This document shows, in pieces, positions 1-8,705 of a DNA stretch of 35,151 nt. How positions within the stretch are numbered: the first letter of the stretch is position 1; each line of letters begins with the position of its first letter. Source of the DNA: Pelagibacterales bacterium SAG-MED48. GTDB lineage: Bacteria; Pseudomonadota; Alphaproteobacteria; Pelagibacterales; Pelagibacteraceae. Both the position numbers and the translations under genes were made by a program. The notes below the pieces were generated by a model. It was not told where the DNA came from, made no database searches, and saw only the letters and a list, made by a program, of their open reading frames with translations. The stretch is from the NCBI GenBank assembly GCA_014653375.1, contig JACWEP010000010.1, positions 1 through 35,151 on the forward strand, written 5' to 3'.

Positions 1-21
1 TTAAAAATTGCTAGGTATTAA
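1..21 (+). other. Possible 3' end of an upstream gene
   Basis: One reading frame runs open from base 1 to a TAA at 19-21, whose last A is the first base of the rdgB ATG (a TAATG junction). Such one-base overlaps recur in this window (infB/rbfA, fabB/fabA, dut/coaBC, thiF/SH3), so a translationally coupled upstream gene is plausible. In alphaproteobacteria rdgB commonly follows rph (RNase PH), but seven codons are too few to identify it. Confidence 0.3.
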
Positions 22-617
22 TGACAAAAATCTTAAAATTACTAATAGGGACTAATAATAAGGGTAAATTTAAGGAAATAAGAGATTTATTGCCAAAATA
101 TATAAAAACTTACTCAACTGCTGATTATAATCTTAAAAGTCCAAGAGAAGATGGTCTGACTTTTGAGGAAAACTCTCTTATTAAATCAAAATACTTTTCG
201 AAAAAATCGAAATTAATATGTTTGGCTGATGATTCTGGGTTAGAAATAGATATCCTAAATAAGGACCCAGGAATTTATTCTGCAAGGTGGGGTGGAAAAA
301 ATGGAGATTTCAAAAAAGCTATAAAGAGAGTTTATAAAGAACTTTCTAAAAAAGATAAAAACTGGCAAAAGAAAAAAATTAAAGCAAGATTTGTTTGTGC
401 TTTATCAATTTGTTTTTTAGATAAAAAAATTATTTCTGTTTTAGGAAAAATAGAGGGCTTCATTTCAAATGAACCAAGAGGTAAAAATGGTTTTGGCTAT
501 GATCCTATTTTCATTCCAAAAAATAAAAAAAAAACTTTTGGCGAAATGCCTTTGTTACAAAAGTATAAGATAGATCATCGATCTGTTGCGTTTAAGAAAA
601 TTAAAAAATTTCTATAA
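21..617 (+). CDS. rdgB: Non-canonical purine NTP pyrophosphatase, RdgB/HAM1 family
   Basis: Cytosolic house-cleaning enzyme that hydrolyses ITP, dITP and XTP to the monophosphate and pyrophosphate, keeping deaminated purines out of DNA and RNA. The 198-residue length is normal for the family. The nucleotide-binding motif TNNKGK is at residues 11-16, the acidic metal/catalytic patch DDSGLE at 70-75, SARWGG at 87-92, and the C-terminal GFGYDPIF and DHRSVAF motifs match the usual HRxxA-type ending. The ATG at 21 overlaps the stop of an open frame from the left edge, supporting it as the true start and as part of an operon. Its 3' end overlaps the convergent lpoA-like gene by 17 bp. Identification is secure from family motifs. 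Confidence 0.95.
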   Translation: MTKILKLLIGTNNKGKFKEIRDLLPKYIKTYSTADYNLKSPREDGLTFEENSLIKSKYFSKKSKLICLADDSGLEIDILNKDPGIYSARWGGKNGDFKKAIKRVYKELSKKDKNWQKKKIKARFVCALSICFLDKKIISVLGKIEGFISNEPRGKNGFGYDPIFIPKNKKKTFGEMPLLQKYKIDHRSVAFKKIKKFL

Positions 618-1755
618 GTTTTTTATTTTCTATTTTATAAAAATTTAATCGATGATTAATTTTGTTATTTTTAATATCAAAAATACCAATTTTACCTTTG
701 AATGAATTTTTCTTTTTGAAAAGTTTGTTTAAATTAGTAAGATTTGTTTTTAAAGACAAGTAGTAGACAAGACCAACAAGATCATAGCTTAATAGAGATA
801 AATGAGATGGATATTCATTAAATTCTTTAAAAAATTTTTCTTTATAATTATCAAAATTATTTTTATTTATTGACGGAAAATATATGGGCTGAATATCAGT
901 TTCATTTAGTAGGCTTGAGTCAAACCATTGATTTAATGTTATAAAATACTTATTTTTAGGTGAGACATCCGTGTAAAGGAGAGAAGTTCCTACGCTTTTT
1001 AGACTTTCATCAAAATCTGCAATTATTACCGCATCAAAATTTAATCCACCTAATGTGTATCTTTTTTCTAATCTTTTGATTTTTTTTTCTTTATTTGTGT
1101 CATTAGAGTTTTTAATTCTATATATTTCATCTTCTAAATTTTGTTTTCTAATTTTATAATTAGTGATTTTCTCAATTTGACTAGTTAATTTTGTTGGCTC
1201 TGTATCATAAACATAATCTTTAAAAATTTTAATTTTAGAATTTTTAATTCCTTTTTTTACTTCGAATTCATAGTCTTGCATTGGAGTTAGGAAAATAGTT
1301 CTTTGAATATTATTTGTTTCTAAAAATTTTTTTATTGTATTAAGTTGTGAGGTTGAGTTAATACCTGCTGAAATTACATTTTTTGGAAGATCTAGAGTCT
1401 TATTGGTAAAAGATAAAAATGTAAGATCCTTCATTTCATCTAAATATGTTAGGCTTTCATAAAATATTGGACCTATAACAACCTTCACGCCCATTTCTTT
1501 TAGTTCAAATGCAGATTTAAGGGTTTGATTTGGTCTTGTAGCTGTGTCTTTTGGAATAATTTCTATTAAATCACTATCAATATCTTTTATAGCCAATGAG
1601 ACAGCTTTAATAATTGATTGACCCAAATCTTTATTGTTACCAGTCATGGGCACCAAGAGACCAATTTTAATTTTTTCTGCAGTCACAGCAGTATTAAAAA
1701 ATGTCAAAATTAAATTTAAAAAGACAAAGAAAATAATTTTAGTAAGTTTGCACAT
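601..1755 (-). CDS. lpoA: Periplasmic penicillin-binding-protein activator, LpoA-like (Leu/Ile/Val-binding fold)
   Basis: Predicted exported protein with a type-1 periplasmic-binding fold: after the signal peptide comes KIKIGLLVPMTG, typical of the ABC amino-acid receptor/LpoA superfamily, followed by a GVKVVIGPIF element. E. coli LpoA stimulates the peptidoglycan synthase PBP1A. I place the start at 1755 (MCKLTKII...) because it begins a clean signal peptide; an in-frame ATG at 1797 would add 14 residues ahead of it. No lipobox Cys follows the hydrophobic stretch (it ends ...FNTAVTAEK), so unlike enterobacterial LpoA it looks soluble. It is divergent from rsmI, the same arrangement as lpoA/rsmI in E. 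coli, which is the main support for LpoA over a transport receptor. Function in PBP activation is inferred. Confidence 0.7.
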   Translation of the reverse strand: MCKLTKIIFFVFLNLILTFFNTAVTAEKIKIGLLVPMTGNNKDLGQSIIKAVSLAIKDIDSDLIEIIPKDTATRPNQTLKSAFELKEMGVKVVIGPIFYESLTYLDEMKDLTFLSFTNKTLDLPKNVISAGINSTSQLNTIKKFLETNNIQRTIFLTPMQDYEFEVKKGIKNSKIKIFKDYVYDTEPTKLTSQIEKITNYKIRKQNLEDEIYRIKNSNDTNKEKKIKRLEKRYTLGGLNFDAVIIADFDESLKSVGTSLLYTDVSPKNKYFITLNQWFDSSLLNETDIQPIYFPSINKNNFDNYKEKFFKEFNEYPSHLSLLSYDLVGLVYYLSLKTNLTNLNKLFKKKNSFKGKIGIFDIKNNKINHRLNFYKIENKKLIEIF

Positions 1756-1789
1756 TTTAATGATAGTATAATGTCTTTTAAGCTTAATT

Positions 1790-2653
1790 ATGATCATAAA
1801 ATCACAATCTCACATAAAAGATAATGAAAATGGTCTTTATATAGTATCAACCCCAATTGGAAATTTAAAGGATATTACTTTTAGAGCTATCGAAACATTA
1901 AAAAAATCTTCTTATATTCTTTGTGAGGATACAAGAGTTTCAAAAAATTTATTGGACAGATATGAAATAAAATCGAAATTAATTTCAAATCACAAATTTA
2001 ATGAAACAAAAAACTTAAATAAAATTGTTGATCTTTTAAAATCAGGAGAAATAATTTCTTTAATTTCAGATGCTGGAACACCAAGTATTTCTGATCCTGG
2101 ATCAATTTTAGTAAATGAATGTGTTAAAAATAATATTAAAATCATTCCTATTCCTGGAGCGTCAGCAGTTGCAACGGCACTATCAATAAGCGGTTTTTCA
2201 GAAAAATTTTACTTTTATGGATTTTTACCTGATAAAAAACAAGCATTAATAAATGATTTAAAAAAATTTTCTAAGTTAGATGGATCATTTGTTTTTTTTA
2301 TATCACCTAAAAAAATAAATAGAGTAATACCTGAATTAAAAAATAATTTTAGTGGTAGAAAAATAGTTTTTTGTAGAGAAATTTCAAAAATATATGAAGA
2401 ATACATAAGAAAGGATATTGATGACTTGGAACTATTTAAAAAAGCGCCAAAAGGCGAACTAACAGTAGTAATTTCTGAGAAAAAAAATGATAAAAATTCT
2501 TCACAAGAGTTAAGTGAATCAGATAAGATTCTTATAAATAAAATGATTAAAAAATTAAGCGTCAAAGAAATAACAGATTTAATTAGTCAAAATAAAATTA
2601 TTTCTAAAAAAAAAATTTATAATTATTGTTTAAAATTAAAAAATGAAATCTAA
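1790..2653 (+). CDS. rsmI: 16S rRNA (cytidine-1402-2'-O)-methyltransferase RsmI
   Basis: SAM-dependent methyltransferase that 2'-O-methylates C1402 in the 16S rRNA decoding centre. The 287-residue protein has the family's TPIGNLKDIT (residues 21-30), the glycine-rich LISDAGTPSISDPG (91-104) and IPGASA (121-126), all hallmarks of the RsmI branch of the tetrapyrrole-methylase fold. A Lys-rich C-terminal helical tail follows. The start is the only ATG before the conserved core and lies 34 bp from the divergent lpoA-like start. It overlaps dolP by 11 bp, so the two are likely co-transcribed. Identification is secure. Confidence 0.95.
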   Translation: MIIKSQSHIKDNENGLYIVSTPIGNLKDITFRAIETLKKSSYILCEDTRVSKNLLDRYEIKSKLISNHKFNETKNLNKIVDLLKSGEIISLISDAGTPSISDPGSILVNECVKNNIKIIPIPGASAVATALSISGFSEKFYFYGFLPDKKQALINDLKKFSKLDGSFVFFISPKKINRVIPELKNNFSGRKIVFCREISKIYEEYIRKDIDDLELFKKAPKGELTVVISEKKNDKNSSQELSESDKILINKMIKKLSVKEITDLISQNKIISKKKIYNYCLKLKNEI

Positions 2654-3236
2654 ATTTATATTAGTGGTTTTGGTAGGAATTATTTTATCTAGTTGTGTAG
2701 GTGTTTCTTCAACAGGTATTTTTGGAACAGGAGTTTCAGTTGCTCTTGATCCACGAACAGTGGGTACTCAAATAGATGATTCAATAATGCAAAAAAATTT
2801 AACAGCAAAAATAATAATTAGAGATAAGAAACATCTTATATCTGTAAAAACTAAAGTGCTGGATGGTAGAATTTTTTTAACTGGTAAAGTCGACAATCCT
2901 GAAGAAAAATTACAATTAACAAAATTATCATGGGAAATTAAAGGTGTGCGATCAGTTCGTAATGATATTAAAATTAAGGAAGAATTTAATTTTAAAAGAT
3001 CGGCAAAAGATATTTTAATAACATCGCAACTTAGAACAGCCTTAATTTTTAATAAAAATATTAAAGCAACTAATTATCAAATTGATACTTATAAGAAAAA
3101 AATTTATGTTTATGGGATTGCTCTTACATCTGAAGAAAAAGATTTAGTTATAAGTGAGGCTACAGAAATACTTGATGTTGAAAATGTAGTAGCAAGTATT
3201 TTGTTAGTTGAAGATTTAAGAATTCAAAAAGAGTAA
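2643..3236 (+). CDS. dolP: Dual BON-domain lipoprotein, DolP/YraP-like
   Basis: A 197-residue outer-membrane-type lipoprotein. The N-terminus is a short basic segment, a hydrophobic stretch and a lipobox LSSC with the lipidated Cys at residue 18. Two BON domains follow, at roughly 45-112 and 118-192, the layout and length of E. coli DolP (YraP), a division-site lipoprotein that supports outer-membrane integrity. Its position behind rsmI and next to an lpoA-like gene reproduces the enterobacterial rsmI-lpoA-yraN-diaA-dolP neighbourhood, with yraN and diaA absent. The ATG lies inside the end of rsmI, suggesting coupling. Its stop codon directly abuts the convergent maeB stop with no gap. BON lipoprotein is certain; DolP orthology rests on architecture plus context. 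Confidence 0.8.
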   Translation: MKSKFILVVLVGIILSSCVGVSSTGIFGTGVSVALDPRTVGTQIDDSIMQKNLTAKIIIRDKKHLISVKTKVLDGRIFLTGKVDNPEEKLQLTKLSWEIKGVRSVRNDIKIKEEFNFKRSAKDILITSQLRTALIFNKNIKATNYQIDTYKKKIYVYGIALTSEEKDLVISEATEILDVENVVASILLVEDLRIQKE

Positions 3237-5522
3237 CTATTTTTTGTAATCAATAATATCTGCAGAATAAGCGGCTACAGAAGCTAGATTAATTAGCTCT
3301 GATGTAGAAGATCTTAATGGAGCAATTTCTATAGGCAAACCTAGGCCAATTAGTAAAGGTCCTATTACTTTAGTATCTCCCAATGTTTTCATCATTTTAT
3401 AGGATATTGCGGCGCTATGCTGTCCAGGCATAATTAAAATATTTGCTTTACCAACAATATTTGAGAAAGGATAAAGTTCTTTATACTCAGAATCTAGAGC
3501 TACGTCTGGCTGCATATCACCATCGAATTCAAAGTCTACTTTTTGTTCTTTTAAAATATCAACTGCTTTTCTTATATGTTTGGTTCGATTTGTAAGGGGT
3601 TGACCAAATGTAGAGTGAGATACAAAGGCTACTTTAGGTTCAAAACCAAATAATCTAACTACCCTTGCAGTAGATATTGCTATTTCAGCCATTTGTTCTG
3701 AAGTTGGATATTCATGAACACTTGTATCGCCTACAAAAATAGTTTTACCTTTATGAACCACCATATTTAATCCAAACATGATTTCACCATCTCTTACATC
3801 AACTACTTGTTTAATTTTTTCTAAAGAAGCTCCAAAACGTCTTGTGTTTCCAGTTACTGCACCGTCAGCATCACCACAAGCAACCATACTAGTTGCCCAA
3901 ATAACCCTGTCATTTCTCACAAGTCTATCACAATCTCTTTCCAATAAACCTTGTTCTCTTTGTAGTTTTTGAAATAAATGTTTTACATATTTTTTTCTTT
4001 TTGTTTCATCTTTAGAATTTACAATCTCAATATCAAAATCTTCACTGTAGCCAATATTTTTAATTTGTTCTTTTATTTTATCTTCTTTGCCAATTAGAAT
4101 AGGAATTCCTAATTTTGAATTTTTGAATGCAATTGCAGCTTTAAGAGTATTTTCATCTTCACCATCTGCAAATACAATTCTTTTTTGGTTTTTTTTAATA
4201 TATGAGTTAATCCCTTGCATGATTGTAACAGTAGGGTCTAGTCTTTGTTTTAACTGATCTTTATATACATCAAAGTCATCAATATTTTTTCTTGCAACAC
4301 CGGTATCCATTGCAGCTTTTGCAACAGCTGCAGGAATAACACTTATTAATCTTGGATCAAATGTAGATGGTATTATATATTCTTTACCATAATGAGGTCT
4401 TTCCCCACCCATTGCAGCAACAACTTCATCTGGGACATCTTCCCTCGCAAGTTCAGCAATAGCTTTTGCTGCAGCAACTTTCATTTCTTCGTTAATTGTC
4501 TTTGATCGCACATCTAAAGCTCCTCTAAAAATATAGGGAAAGCCTATTAAATTATTTACTTGATTAGGATAATCAGATCTTCCCGTTGCAACTATTGCAT
4601 CATCTCTTACTTCATTAATTTCTTCAGGAGTGATTTCTGGGTCTGGATTAGCACAAGCAAAAATTATAGGATTTTTTGCCATTGTTTTAACTAACTCTTT
4701 TTTTAAAGCTCCTTTTGCAGATAAACCCAAGAAAACATCCGCACCATTAATAGCTTCTTCTAGAGTTCGAAGCTTTGTTTCGTTTGCATGTTTAGATTTC
4801 CATTGATCCATTCCTTCGGCTCTACCCTTGTAGATTACTCCTTTTCTATCAACCATAATTAAATTTTCGTTTGGAACACCTGAATTTTTAAATAGATCAG
4901 CACATGCCTGAGCAGATGCGCCAGCTCCATTAACCACAATTTTTATATCTTTAATTGATTTACCGCTAATATCTAGTGCGTTTATTAGTGCAGCAGTTGT
5001 AATTATTGCTGTACCATGTTGATCATCATGAAAAACTGGAATATCTAAAATTTCTTTTAATTTTTGTTCAATTATAAAGCATTCTGGTGCTGCTATATCT
5101 TCTAAATTTATTCCACCAAAAGAAGGTGCAAAATTTTTAATTGAGTTAATTATTTCATCTGAGTCCGTACAATCTATTTCTAGATCGATAGAATCTATAT
5201 CTGCAAATCTTTTAAATAAAACTGCTTTACCTTCCATTACAGGTTTAGATGCAAGTGCTCCTAAATTACCCATACCGAGAATTGCAGTTCCATTACTTAT
5301 TACAGCTACCAAATTACCTTTACTTGTATAATCGTAAGCTGCCTCTGGGTTTTCACTAATCATTCTTACTGGAGCTGCAACACCTGGAGAATATGCTAAA
5401 GCAAGGTCTCTTTTAGTTGTCATATTTTTTGATGATATAATCTCAATTTTTCCAGGCTTTTTATTTCTATGAAAATCTAAAGCTTCTTTATCAGTGTAAT
5501 GGTCAATTTTTGTTTTTTTCAT
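3237..5522 (-). CDS. maeB: NADP-type malic enzyme with C-terminal phosphotransacetylase-like domain
   Basis: Oxidatively decarboxylates malate to pyruvate, linking the TCA cycle to pyruvate and supplying reducing power. The 761-residue length is that of the two-domain MaeB/DME proteins. The malic-enzyme part covers about residues 1-425: AYSPGVAAP around the catalytic Tyr (44), the Lys-containing SKPVMEGKAV (92-101), HDDQHG (165-170) and the dinucleotide loop NGAGASAQA (198-206). Residues about 430-761 resemble phosphotransacetylase; in known MaeB proteins this domain is regulatory (acetyl-CoA/oligomerisation) rather than clearly catalytic. Cofactor preference (NADP) is inferred from architecture. 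It is divergent from murJ with a 50-bp gap; in many alphaproteobacteria mutS and glnD sit in this interval, and neither is here. Confidence 0.93.
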   Translation of the reverse strand: MKKTKIDHYTDKEALDFHRNKKPGKIEIISSKNMTTKRDLALAYSPGVAAPVRMISENPEAAYDYTSKGNLVAVISNGTAILGMGNLGALASKPVMEGKAVLFKRFADIDSIDLEIDCTDSDEIINSIKNFAPSFGGINLEDIAAPECFIIEQKLKEILDIPVFHDDQHGTAIITTAALINALDISGKSIKDIKIVVNGAGASAQACADLFKNSGVPNENLIMVDRKGVIYKGRAEGMDQWKSKHANETKLRTLEEAINGADVFLGLSAKGALKKELVKTMAKNPIIFACANPDPEITPEEINEVRDDAIVATGRSDYPNQVNNLIGFPYIFRGALDVRSKTINEEMKVAAAKAIAELAREDVPDEVVAAMGGERPHYGKEYIIPSTFDPRLISVIPAAVAKAAMDTGVARKNIDDFDVYKDQLKQRLDPTVTIMQGINSYIKKNQKRIVFADGEDENTLKAAIAFKNSKLGIPILIGKEDKIKEQIKNIGYSEDFDIEIVNSKDETKRKKYVKHLFQKLQREQGLLERDCDRLVRNDRVIWATSMVACGDADGAVTGNTRRFGASLEKIKQVVDVRDGEIMFGLNMVVHKGKTIFVGDTSVHEYPTSEQMAEIAISTARVVRLFGFEPKVAFVSHSTFGQPLTNRTKHIRKAVDILKEQKVDFEFDGDMQPDVALDSEYKELYPFSNIVGKANILIMPGQHSAAISYKMMKTLGDTKVIGPLLIGLGLPIEIAPLRSSTSELINLASVAAYSADIIDYKK

Positions 5523-5572
5523 TTTTGATAATTAGTTATACAAATGAGGTAAAATTAAGACTAATATGATTT

Positions 5573-7102
5573 ATGAACTTACTTAAGTCAACTGGTACAT
5601 TTGGATTTTTTACCTTATTAAGCAGAATACTCGGATACCTAAGGGATATTCTAATTGCTATTTTTCTTGGCACAGGTGTTTTGGCTGATGCTTTTTTTAT
5701 TGCCTTTAGAATTCCAAATACATTTAGAAGATTATTTTCAGAAGGAACTTTTAATGCAGCTTTTGTACCAAGTTATGCATCTGAAATAGTTAAAGGAAAA
5801 AAACAATCAAATAAATTTGCTAATAATATTTTTAATCTTTTGTTTTTAGGTTTGTTATTTTTAGTACTTATTGTGCAAATCTTTATGCCTACATTTGTAT
5901 CAATTATTGCCCCTGGATTTGTTGAAAATGTTGAAAAAATGGAGCTAGCAATAAGTTTAACTAGAATAACATTTCCATTTTTATTTTTTATTTGTTTAGC
6001 CTCATTTTTTTCTGCAATTTTAAACTCGCATAACAAGTTTGCAGCTGCGTCAGCGGCTCCAATAATTTTAAATATAATTTTAATTGGAGTTTTATTATTC
6101 TCAAAGTCATTAGGTGATAATCTTGTTTTTTATTTGTCTTATGGAGTTTCATTCGCAGGCTTTTTACAATTAGTTTTCTTATATAAATTTGTAAGAAAAT
6201 TTTATTCTTTAAAATTCGATTTTAAAATTAAGACTGATAGCAAAATAAAAGTATTTTTTAAAAAACTATTACCAAGTATTTTTGCATCAGGCGTTACTCA
6301 AATTAATATTTTGGTTGGAACCATAATAGCATCTTTTCAAGCTAGTGCAGTTTCATATTTGTATTATGCTGATAGAATATACCAAATAAATTTAGCAATA
6401 GCAGGAATAGCAATTGGTGTTGTGGTCCTGCCCCAACTTTCAAAACACATTCAATCTAAAAAGAAAAGTAAGATACATTTGATTCAAAATAAGGCTCTAG
6501 AATTAAGTTTATTTTTAACTCTTCCTGCATCCGTCGCATTACTAATTGCTTCTGAAGAAATTATTTCAGCTTTATTTGGTTACGGTTCATTTGACCAAGT
6601 GTCCGCAATAAATTCTGGTAAAGCTCTTTATTATTTTGCCTTAGGTCTTCCTGCTTTTTCTTTAATTAAAGTTTTTTCTAGTTTCTTTTTTGCCAATCAT
6701 GATACTAAAATTCCATTTTATATTTCCTTATTTTCCGTATTAATAAATATTGTAATTAGTATTTCTTATTTTAGTGAAATCGGATTTATCATAATTCCAA
6801 TAGCAACAACAATTTCATCATGGCTTAACGCCATATTGCTCTTTGCTTTTTTAAAAAATAGAGATCTTTTTTCTTTCAATAATATATTTTTAGTTAGATT
6901 TATAAAAATTATAATAGCCTCTTTATTAATGGCAATATTCTTCAATTTTCTAATAACATATTTTAAATATGAATTATCATTCAATCAAAATATTAAATCA
7001 TTTTATTTAATCTTAAGTGTTATATTAAGTTTATTATTTTATTTACTTGTTTCATATTGGATCAAAGCTTTTAAAAAGAGTGATATTAAATTAAAGTATT
7101 AG
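5573..7102 (+). CDS. murJ: Lipid II flippase MurJ (MviN)
   Basis: Polytopic inner-membrane MOP-superfamily protein that moves lipid II across the cytoplasmic membrane for peptidoglycan synthesis. The 509 residues contain about 14 hydrophobic segments. The N-terminus is diagnostic: [13 protein letters not shown], then [18 protein letters not shown] around residues 50-66, containing the conserved Arg/Glu cavity residues, and the Asp-Arg of YYADRIYQ near residue 265. It is followed by trpS after 5 bp, the conserved alphaproteobacterial murJ-trpS pair, so the two are probably co-transcribed. Assignment is secure. Confidence 0.95.
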   Translation: MNLLKSTGTFGFFTLLSRILGYLRDILIAIFLGTGVLADAFFIAFRIPNTFRRLFSEGTFNAAFVPSYASEIVKGKKQSNKFANNIFNLLFLGLLFLVLIVQIFMPTFVSIIAPGFVENVEKMELAISLTRITFPFLFFICLASFFSAILNSHNKFAAASAAPIILNIILIGVLLFSKSLGDNLVFYLSYGVSFAGFLQLVFLYKFVRKFYSLKFDFKIKTDSKIKVFFKKLLPSIFASGVTQINILVGTIIASFQASAVSYLYYADRIYQINLAIAGIAIGVVVLPQLSKHIQSKKKSKIHLIQNKALELSLFLTLPASVALLIASEEIISALFGYGSFDQVSAINSGKALYYFALGLPAFSLIKVFSSFFFANHDTKIPFYISLFSVLINIVISISYFSEIGFIIIPIATTISSWLNAILLFAFLKNRDLFSFNNIFLVRFIKIIIASLLMAIFFNFLITYFKYELSFNQNIKSFYLILSVILSLLFYLLVSYWIKAFKKSDIKLKY

Positions 7103-7107
7103 ATATT

Positions 7108-8109
7108 ATGAGTAAAAAAATTTTTTCAGGCGTTCAGCCCACAGGCAATCTTCATTTGGGAAATTACTTAGGAGCTATTAAAAATTTTGTAACGTTAAAT
7201 AATGATAATGAAAATAAATGTATTTTTTGTGTTGTTGATTTGCATGCAATTACAGTTAAGCAAAATCCTAAAGAATTAAGAAATAACATCAGAGAAACGG
7301 TTGCAACTTTTATTGCCAGTGGAATTGATCCAAAAAAAAGTATTATTTTTAATCAATCAAGTGTAGCAGCTCATGCTGAAGCAGCCTGGATTTTAAGTTG
7401 TGTTGCCCGTATGGGTTGGCTAAATAGAATGACACAATTTAAAGAAAAAGCTGGAAAAGATAAAGAAAAAGCAAGTGTTGGTTTGTATTCTTATCCAGTT
7501 CTAATGGCAGCAGATATTTTGCTTTATGACGCAACCCACGTACCTGTAGGGGATGACCAGAAACAACATTTAGAATTGTGCAGAGATATCGCCCAAAAAT
7601 TTAATAATGATTTTGAAGTAAATAATTTTCTACAAGTTCCAGAACCTTTAATTCAAAAAGAGTTTTCTAGAATAATGAGTCTCAAAGATGGATCAAAAAA
7701 AATGAGCAAATCGGAATTATCTGATTTAAGTAGAATCAACTTAACTGACAATAAGGATCAAATAATTAATAAAATAAAGAAGGCCAAAACTGATCCATTG
7801 CTGTTGCCAAAAAGTCTAAAAGAGATTGATGAAAGAGTGGAAGCTAAAAATTTAATAGGTATTTATGCAAGCCTTACAAATTCTACTTTAGATAAATCTA
7901 TAGAAAATTTTGCAGGAAAAAATTTCTCAGAATTTAAAGAAAAATTATCACAAGTTTTAGTTGATAAAATTGAACCAATATCAGCAGAGATAAAAAAATT
8001 ATTAGCAGATCAGGAATATTTAGACCAAATTCTTCTAGAAGGAGTTGAAAAAGCTAATTCAATAGCTTCAAAAAAAATTGAAGGAATCAAGGAAATAGTG
8101 GGTTTTTAG
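7108..8109 (+). CDS. trpS: Tryptophanyl-tRNA synthetase
   Basis: Class I aminoacyl-tRNA synthetase that charges tRNA-Trp. The 333-residue protein starts with the family's [18 protein letters not shown], giving the HIGH-like HLGN at residues 16-19, and carries a perfect KMSKS loop at 198-202. The [18 protein letters not shown] segment (about 146-163) is the conserved Trp/AMP-binding region. The length matches bacterial TrpRS. It lies 5 bp downstream of murJ. A 53-bp gap follows before the Nfu gene; I see no convincing terminator there. Confidence 0.97.
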   Translation: MSKKIFSGVQPTGNLHLGNYLGAIKNFVTLNNDNENKCIFCVVDLHAITVKQNPKELRNNIRETVATFIASGIDPKKSIIFNQSSVAAHAEAAWILSCVARMGWLNRMTQFKEKAGKDKEKASVGLYSYPVLMAADILLYDATHVPVGDDQKQHLELCRDIAQKFNNDFEVNNFLQVPEPLIQKEFSRIMSLKDGSKKMSKSELSDLSRINLTDNKDQIINKIKKAKTDPLLLPKSLKEIDERVEAKNLIGIYASLTNSTLDKSIENFAGKNFSEFKEKLSQVLVDKIEPISAEIKKLLADQEYLDQILLEGVEKANSIASKKIEGIKEIVGF

Positions 8110-8162
8110 TAAAAATTTATTATCAAGTTTTAATTCTTTAAATATTAACTATATATATTCAC

Positions 8163-8702
8163 ATGTTTGTTCAAACCGAAATAACTCCAAATCCGAATTC
8201 TTTGAAATTTTTGCCTGGCAAAAAAGTTTCAAATAATGGTTCTTATGAAATCACAAAAAAAGACGGTATCCAAAATGACTTAGTAAGAAATATACTATCA
8301 GTTAATGGTGTTGAGGGAATTTTTTTAGGTGAAGATTTTATTTCAGTAAATAAGGATGACACAATTAAATGGGATGACATAAAACATATTGTAATTTCAT
8401 TAATTAATGACTTTTATGCTGATGGAAAAGAATTCGTTATAGATGAGAATGCAGAAAAACAAAAAGTTGATTTTGATGAAATTGAACAAAAAATTATAAA
8501 GATTTTAGATCAGAAAATAAGGCCAGCAGTAGCTAGAGATGGTGGAGATATTAAATTTAAAGAATTTAAAGATGGGGTGGTAAAAGTTCAGCTACAAGGA
8601 AGCTGTTCAGGATGCCCAAGTTCTACAATGACTTTAAAACAAGGTGTTCAAAATCTCTTGTGCCATTATTTGCCAGAAGTTAAAGAGGTTGTGGCAATAT
8701 AA
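8163..8702 (+). CDS. NifU/Nfu-type iron-sulfur cluster scaffold or carrier
   Basis: A 179-residue Nfu protein with an N-terminal Nfu_N domain (about 3-88, starting QTEITPNPNSLKFLPG as in mitochondrial NFU1) and a C-terminal NifU-like domain (about 103-177) with the cluster-binding CSGC at residues 148-151. Proteins of this form bind and deliver 4Fe-4S clusters to client enzymes; MiaB, a client-type radical-SAM enzyme, is encoded 3 kb downstream. The start at 8163 gives the canonical N-terminus. It is 53 bp from trpS and 3 bp from the next gene. In other alphaproteobacteria a universal-stress gene often sits between trpS and this gene; it is absent. Confidence 0.9.
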   Translation: MFVQTEITPNPNSLKFLPGKKVSNNGSYEITKKDGIQNDLVRNILSVNGVEGIFLGEDFISVNKDDTIKWDDIKHIVISLINDFYADGKEFVIDENAEKQKVDFDEIEQKIIKILDQKIRPAVARDGGDIKFKEFKDGVVKVQLQGSCSGCPSSTMTLKQGVQNLLCHYLPEVKEVVAI

Positions 8703-8705
8703 ATT

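Noticed and set aside
1790-1797. ATGATCAT palindrome at the lpoA/rsmI starts, repeated at 10935-10942 at the deacetylase start
   Set aside because: Both copies arise because ATGATCAT reads as a start codon on either strand; two 8-bp matches in 35 kb of AT-rich DNA are not evidence of an operator.
2215-2565. A 116-codon open frame antisense to rsmI
   Set aside because: It lies wholly within a well-supported gene, has no family motif, and has the low-complexity Phe/Leu/Ser content typical of antisense reading of Lys-rich genes.
8110-8162. A promoter or regulatory site before the Nfu gene
   Set aside because: TATATT near 8153 looks like a -10, but no convincing -35 or Irr/Fe-S regulator-type palindrome was found; the region is simply AT-rich.
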